Below are positions 30,798-34,508 of a stretch of DNA of 34,508 nucleotides, piece after piece. Positions within the stretch are counted from its first letter, which is position 1. Each line of letters begins with the position of its first letter. The DNA lies in the NCBI RefSeq assembly GCF_000633395.1, contig NZ_AYMU01000034.1, positions 1-34,508 of the forward strand, given 5' to 3'. Source of the DNA: Pseudomonas sp. PH1b (lineage in GTDB: Bacteria; Pseudomonadota; Gammaproteobacteria; Pseudomonadales; Pseudomonadaceae). The position numbers and the translations under genes were made by a program. A model generated the notes under the pieces. That model did no database searches and was not told where the DNA came from. It was given only the letters and a program-made list of their open reading frames with translations.

Positions 30798-32300
30798 TTG
30801 TCGACCTCAACCGCGTTGCTCAACCCCAAAGCCGCCACCGGCATCGAAGGCCTGGACAATATCCTCAGCGGAGGGTTGTCCCGCGGCCACGTGTTCCTGC
30901 TGGAAGGCGAACCCGGCACCGGCAAGACCACCGTGGCCTTGCAATTCCTGCGGGCCGGCGCCCAGGCCGGTGAACGCTGCCTGTACATCACCCTCTCGGA
31001 AACCGAGCGCGAGCTGCGCCAGGGCGCGCAATCCCACGGCTGGGAGCTGGATGAGAATATCCACCTGTTCGAGCTGACCCCACCGGAAAGCCTGCTCAAT
31101 GCCGAGCATCAGCAAAGCCTGCTGTACTCCTCGGACCTGGAGCTGGGGGAAGCCACGCGGCAGATCTTCGAGGTGGTGGAACGGGTCAAGCCGACCCGGG
31201 TGGTGCTCGACAGCCTCTCGGAAATCCGCCTGCTGGCCCAGAGCTCCCTGCGCTACCGACGACAGATCCTGGCGATCAAGCACTACTTCGTGCGCTATGA
31301 CGCCACCGTCCTGCTGCTGGACGACCTGACCACAGAATCCCTGGACAAAACCGTGCACAGCGTGGCCCACGGGGTGATCCGCCTGGAGGAACTGACCCCC
31401 AGCTACGGCGCCGAGCGCCGGCGCATTCGGGTAGTGAAGTACCGCGGCCAGAAGTACCGCGGCGGCTTCCATGACTTCACCATCATGGGCGACGGGGTGC
31501 ACGTGTTCCCGCGCCTGGTGGCCGCCGAGCACCGTGGCCGCTACGAACGCCTGACCCTGACCAGCGGCATCCGGGAAATGGATGCGCTGCTCGGCGGTGG
31601 CATCGAGACCGGCTCCAGCACCCTGATCCTCGGCCCTGCGGGCACCGGCAAATCATTGATCTCGATGATCTTCGCCGCCGCAGCCGTGGCCCGGGGCGAG
31701 AAAGCCGCGCTGTTCATCTTCGACGAAGAGCTGGGGCTGCTGTTCGAGCGCATGGCCAACATGGGCATCGACCTGAAGGCACTGCAGGCTTCGGGCAACC
31801 TGCTGATCGAGCAGGTGGACGCCGCCGAGCTGTCGCCCGGTGAGTTTTCCCATCGGGTCCGGCGCTGTGTCGACCTGGGCCAGATCAAGACCGTGGTGAT
31901 CGACAGCATCAATGGCTACCAGGCCGCCATGCCCGAGGAAAACGCCCTGGTGCTGCACATGCACGAGTTGCTGCTGTACCTCAACCGCCAGGGTGCGGCG
32001 ACCTTCATGACCGTGGCCCAGCATGGGCTGGTGGGCGACATGCAGGCCCCGGTGGACATCACCTACCTGGCGGACACGGTGATCCTGCTGCGCTACTTCG
32101 AGGCCCTGGGCAAGGTACGCCGGGCCATCTCGATCATCAAGAAACGCACCGGCAGCCATGAGTCGACCATCCGCGAGTACCGCATCAGCGGCCACGGGCT
32201 GACCATTGGCGAACCCCTGGAAGCCTTCCAGGGCGTGCTGCGGGGTGTGCCTACCTACCTCGGCGAGGGCAAACCGCTGCTCGGGGACGAGGGGCAATGA
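30798..32300 (+). CDS. KaiC-like two-domain RecA-fold ATPase
   Basis: The 500-residue protein has two KaiC domains in tandem. Walker A GEPGTGKTT lies at 37-45 and GPAGTGKS at 279-286. Acidic catalytic candidates follow each (LSETERE, about 66-72; FDEELG, 309-313), with VVLDSLSEIR and VVIDSINGYQ as Walker B strands. The end of domain 2 matches cyanobacterial KaiC, but its S431-T432 phosphosite reads T422-Y423 (VDITYLADTV). No kaiA or kaiB is nearby. The start is a TTG at 30798 with GAGGG about 7 bases before it. The stop overlaps the kinase start, implying joint function. Confidence 0.92.
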   Translation: MSTSTALLNPKAATGIEGLDNILSGGLSRGHVFLLEGEPGTGKTTVALQFLRAGAQAGERCLYITLSETERELRQGAQSHGWELDENIHLFELTPPESLLNAEHQQSLLYSSDLELGEATRQIFEVVERVKPTRVVLDSLSEIRLLAQSSLRYRRQILAIKHYFVRYDATVLLLDDLTTESLDKTVHSVAHGVIRLEELTPSYGAERRRIRVVKYRGQKYRGGFHDFTIMGDGVHVFPRLVAAEHRGRYERLTLTSGIREMDALLGGGIETGSSTLILGPAGTGKSLISMIFAAAAVARGEKAALFIFDEELGLLFERMANMGIDLKALQASGNLLIEQVDAAELSPGEFSHRVRRCVDLGQIKTVVIDSINGYQAAMPEENALVLHMHELLLYLNRQGAATFMTVAQHGLVGDMQAPVDITYLADTVILLRYFEALGKVRRAISIIKKRTGSHESTIREYRISGHGLTIGEPLEAFQGVLRGVPTYLGEGKPLLGDEGQ

Positions 32301-33967
32301 GCACTGACCTGGCCTTCGCCGAGCGTACCCTGGTGCTCACGCCCCACGGGCGTGACAGCCAACTGGCGCAGACGATGCTCGACGAAGCCGGCTTTCGCAG
32401 CCTGGTCACCCCTCACCTGCCGGCGCTGTGCGAGGCTCTGGAGCAAGGCGCAGGCCTGGTGATCATCGCCGCCGAAGCCCTGCGCGGGGCGGACCTGGAA
32501 CCCCTGCTGCGCCATCTGGACCAGCAACCTGCCTGGTCGGACCTGCCGATCGTGCTGCTGACCCAGCACGGCGGCCCCGAGCAGAACCCGGCGTCACGCT
32601 TCAGCCCACTGTTGGGCAACGTCAGCTTTCTTGAACGGCCCTTCCATCCCGCGACCCTGATCAGCCTGGTCAGCGCCGCCCTGCGCGGCCGCCGTCGGCA
32701 GTACGAAGCCCGGGACCGGTTGATCGACCTGAGCCAAAGCGAACTGCGCCTGCAACGAACCCTGGAAACCCTCGAACAACAAGTGGAAGAGCGCACCGCG
32801 CAACTGCGGCACAACGAGGAAGCCCTGCGCCAGTCGCAGAAAATGGAAGCGGTGGGCCAGCTCACCGGCGGCATCGCCCATGACTTCAACAACATGCTGA
32901 CCGGCATCATCGGCAGCCTGGAACTGCTGCGTCGGCGCCTGGCCCGGGGCCGCACCGAAGACCTGGACAGCCTGATCGACCTGGGGGTCACCTCGGCCAA
33001 CCGCGCCGCCGGCCTGACCCATCGGCTGCTGGCGTTCTCCCGGCGCCAGTCACTGGATTCCAAGCCCGTGGAGATGAACGCCCTGGTGGCGTCCATGGGC
33101 GAATTGCTGCAGCGCAGCCTGAGCGAAAGCATCCAGCTGGACATGCAGCTCGATCCGCAGCTGTGGGTCGCCGAGGCCGACCCGAACCAGCTGGAAAGCG
33201 CCCTGCTCAACCTGGTGCTCAATGCCCGGGACGCCATGCCCCATGGTGGCCGCCTGCTGGTGGAGACCCTCAACCAGCGCCTGGCCCCGGACTTTACCGA
33301 GGCCCACGACAATCTCGCCCCCGGCGACTATGTGCTGTTGCGGGTCAGCGACAATGGCTGCGGCATGCCCGAGGCCATCATCAACCGGGTGTTCGACCCC
33401 TTCTTCACCACCAAGCCCATCGGCCAGGGCACCGGCCTTGGGCTGTCGATGATCTACGGCTTCAGCAAACAGTCCCGCGGCCACGTCTCGCTCAACAGCA
33501 TGGTTGGCCGTGGCACCGAGGTCAGCCTCTACCTGCCGCGTTTTGGCGGCGCCCTGGAACAGGACGAGGACCCACAGACACAGCAACCCTTGGCCGCACA
33601 GAACGGCGAGACCGTGCTGATTGTCGAGGATGACCCGGCAGTGCGGGTGCTGGTCAGCGCGGTACTCAGCGAGCTGGGCTACGCCTTTCTGGTGGCCGCC
33701 GACGCACGCAGCGCGATGCCGATCCTCGATTCACCGCAACCCATCGACCTGCTGATCAGCGACGTCGGGCTGCCGGGCATGAACGGCCGGCAACTGGCGG
33801 AGATCGGGCGGCAGATCCGCCCGGAACTGAAGGTGCTGTTCATCACCGGCTACGCCGAGCACGCCGCCGTGCGTGGCGGCTTCCTCGACCCCGGCATGCA
33901 ACTGATCACCAAGCCCTTCACCTTCGACCTGTTGACCGCCAAGGTGCGGGAGATGATCCGCGACTGA
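32297..33967 (+). CDS. Hybrid histidine kinase with degenerate N-terminal receiver
   Basis: The 556-residue protein has no membrane segment. Residues about 10-130 fold like a receiver (TLVLTPHGRDSQLAQTM, LPIVLLTQHGG, FLERPF) but lack the phospho-acceptor Asp, where VIIAAEAL stands. A coiled coil (about 145-182) leads to the H-box GGIAHDFNNML with H195, then the N-box LVLNARDAMPHGG, G1 VSDNGCGMP, F-box FDPFFTTK and G2 GQGTGLGLS. A C-terminal receiver has D489 in ISDVGLPGM and K in ITKPFTF. It is translationally coupled to the KaiC-like gene (ATGA), so the ATPase may report to it. Confidence 0.93.
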   Translation: MSTDLAFAERTLVLTPHGRDSQLAQTMLDEAGFRSLVTPHLPALCEALEQGAGLVIIAAEALRGADLEPLLRHLDQQPAWSDLPIVLLTQHGGPEQNPASRFSPLLGNVSFLERPFHPATLISLVSAALRGRRRQYEARDRLIDLSQSELRLQRTLETLEQQVEERTAQLRHNEEALRQSQKMEAVGQLTGGIAHDFNNMLTGIIGSLELLRRRLARGRTEDLDSLIDLGVTSANRAAGLTHRLLAFSRRQSLDSKPVEMNALVASMGELLQRSLSESIQLDMQLDPQLWVAEADPNQLESALLNLVLNARDAMPHGGRLLVETLNQRLAPDFTEAHDNLAPGDYVLLRVSDNGCGMPEAIINRVFDPFFTTKPIGQGTGLGLSMIYGFSKQSRGHVSLNSMVGRGTEVSLYLPRFGGALEQDEDPQTQQPLAAQNGETVLIVEDDPAVRVLVSAVLSELGYAFLVAADARSAMPILDSPQPIDLLISDVGLPGMNGRQLAEIGRQIRPELKVLFITGYAEHAAVRGGFLDPGMQLITKPFTFDLLTAKVREMIRD

Positions 33968-33976
33968 GGGCCCGGT

Positions 33977-34354
33977 TCAGGCCAGCAACCGCTGGATCTG
34001 TTCGTGCAGGCTGTTGAGGTCGAAGGGTTTGGCCAGGATCGGCGCCTTGCGGGTGATGGGGCTGGCGCATTCAAGGATCTCGTTGGGGTAGCCGCTGATG
34101 AAGATCACCTTGAGATCCGGGCGCAGCTTGACCGCCGGTTCGGCGATCATCACCCCGGTAATGCCGCCCGGCAGCCGGTAGTCGGTGATCATCAGGTCCA
34201 GGTGCGGCTTGCTGGCGAGGATCTCGAATGCCTGCTCGCCGTTTTCGGCCTGCAGCACCCAGTAGCCCAGGCCCGACAGGTAGTCGGCCAGGAGCATCAG
34301 GATCACGGGTTCATCTTCGACGATCAGTACGACGTCTTGTGCATCTTCACTCAT
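33977..34354 (-). CDS. Single-domain response regulator (CheY-like)
   Basis: The 125-residue protein is only a receiver domain. Acidic residues stand in LIVEDEP (E13-D14), the phospho-acceptor is D58 in MITDYRLPGG, the switch serine is in FISGYPN, and the lysine is in LAKPFD. It resembles the kinase's own C-terminal receiver in length and motif style. The start MSEDAQDVVL at 34354 follows AAAGGT; an ATG seven codons earlier is less likely. It is convergent with the hybrid kinase, nine bases apart, and could take phosphate from H195 or from D489 through a phosphotransfer protein. Confidence 0.92.
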   Translation of the reverse strand: MSEDAQDVVLIVEDEPVILMLLADYLSGLGYWVLQAENGEQAFEILASKPHLDLMITDYRLPGGITGVMIAEPAVKLRPDLKVIFISGYPNEILECASPITRKAPILAKPFDLNSLHEQIQRLLA

Positions 34355-34397
34355 GGAAAACCTTTGTTCGGTCAATTGCTGCTGTTACGACCATTGG

Positions 34398-34430
34398 GTC
34401 ACGCAGAGGTTGCGTCTGCGTGACGCTTTT
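34398..34430 (+). terminator. Perfect 10-bp hairpin with short T run upstream of the response regulator
   Basis: GTCACGCAGA (34398-34407) pairs perfectly with TCTGCGTGAC (34415-34424) around a 7-base loop, followed by GCTTTT. Its T run is on the rightward strand, yet no rightward gene ends close by. It may stop antisense reading or act as a protein site at the response-regulator promoter, which must lie near here. Confidence 0.45.
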
Positions 34431-34436
34431 CGCGAA

Positions 34437-34508
34437 TTCGCCGGCCAGCCGGCTCCTACAAATATCCACGCATTCCCTGCCAACCGTAGGCGCTGGCTTG
34501 CCAGCGAA
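34437..34508. repeat. REP doublet, cut by window edge
   Basis: The sequence repeats the array unit: CGCCGGCCAGCCGGCTCCTA, a spacer, then GTAGGCGCTGGCTTGCCAGC. Its last 50 bases (34459-34508) are identical to 27939-27988, spacer included, so this is a recent copy of the first array unit or of its source. Confidence 0.9.

Overview
The window is a piece of a Pseudomonas chromosome, probably from the P. fluorescens complex. This rests on close family matches to P. aeruginosa NorCB and MexEF-OprN, on FNR-type TTGAT-N4-ATCAA boxes, and on REP doublets typical of the genus. The species call is inference.

Positions 1-16746 are most of one arm of a transposable (Mu-like, B3/BcepMu-type) prophage. Late genes run leftward and leave the window inside the Mu gpF-like head gene: portal, large and small terminase subunits, three small head-cluster genes, then the lysis cassette (Rz with an embedded out-of-frame Rz1, a holin-like protein and an endolysin-like protein). 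Next comes a leftward lysogeny operon (6220-7646): XRE-type repressor, a membrane-anchored protein and a lipoprotein. A 22-bp palindromic operator separates it from the rightward early operon (7740-16562). That operon carries a BcepMu gp16-type DNA-binding protein, DDE transposase A with an intact D,D(35)E triad, ATPase B, DUF3164, DUF2786, GemA and a Mor-type activator. The phage probably ends at about 16746, just downstream of norB.

Positions 16835-21722 form a leftward anaerobic/nitric-oxide module: nirQ, norC and norB, a HemN-like protein that lacks the radical-SAM cysteines, and a small four-helix membrane protein. Each transcription unit has its own ANR/DNR-type box. norD, which usually follows norB, is not in the window; the prophage lies where it would be expected.

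Positions 21864-27912 hold the rightward mexE-mexF-oprN efflux operon, with a MexT-box-like palindrome upstream and a strong terminator downstream. Positions 27931-28523 are a tandem array of REP doublets with a period of about 109 bp, and another copy ends the window. Positions 28629-34354 hold a bestrophin-family membrane protein, a TPR protein, a two-domain KaiC-like ATPase translationally coupled to a hybrid histidine kinase, and a convergent single-domain response regulator.

The points most worth a second look are the cysteine-less HemN homologue inside an ANR/DNR-type module, the motif shared by the phage repressor tail and its membrane-anchored neighbour, a 17-bp palindromic word repeated in two reading frames inside an early phage gene, the embedded Rz1, and the KaiC/kinase pair.
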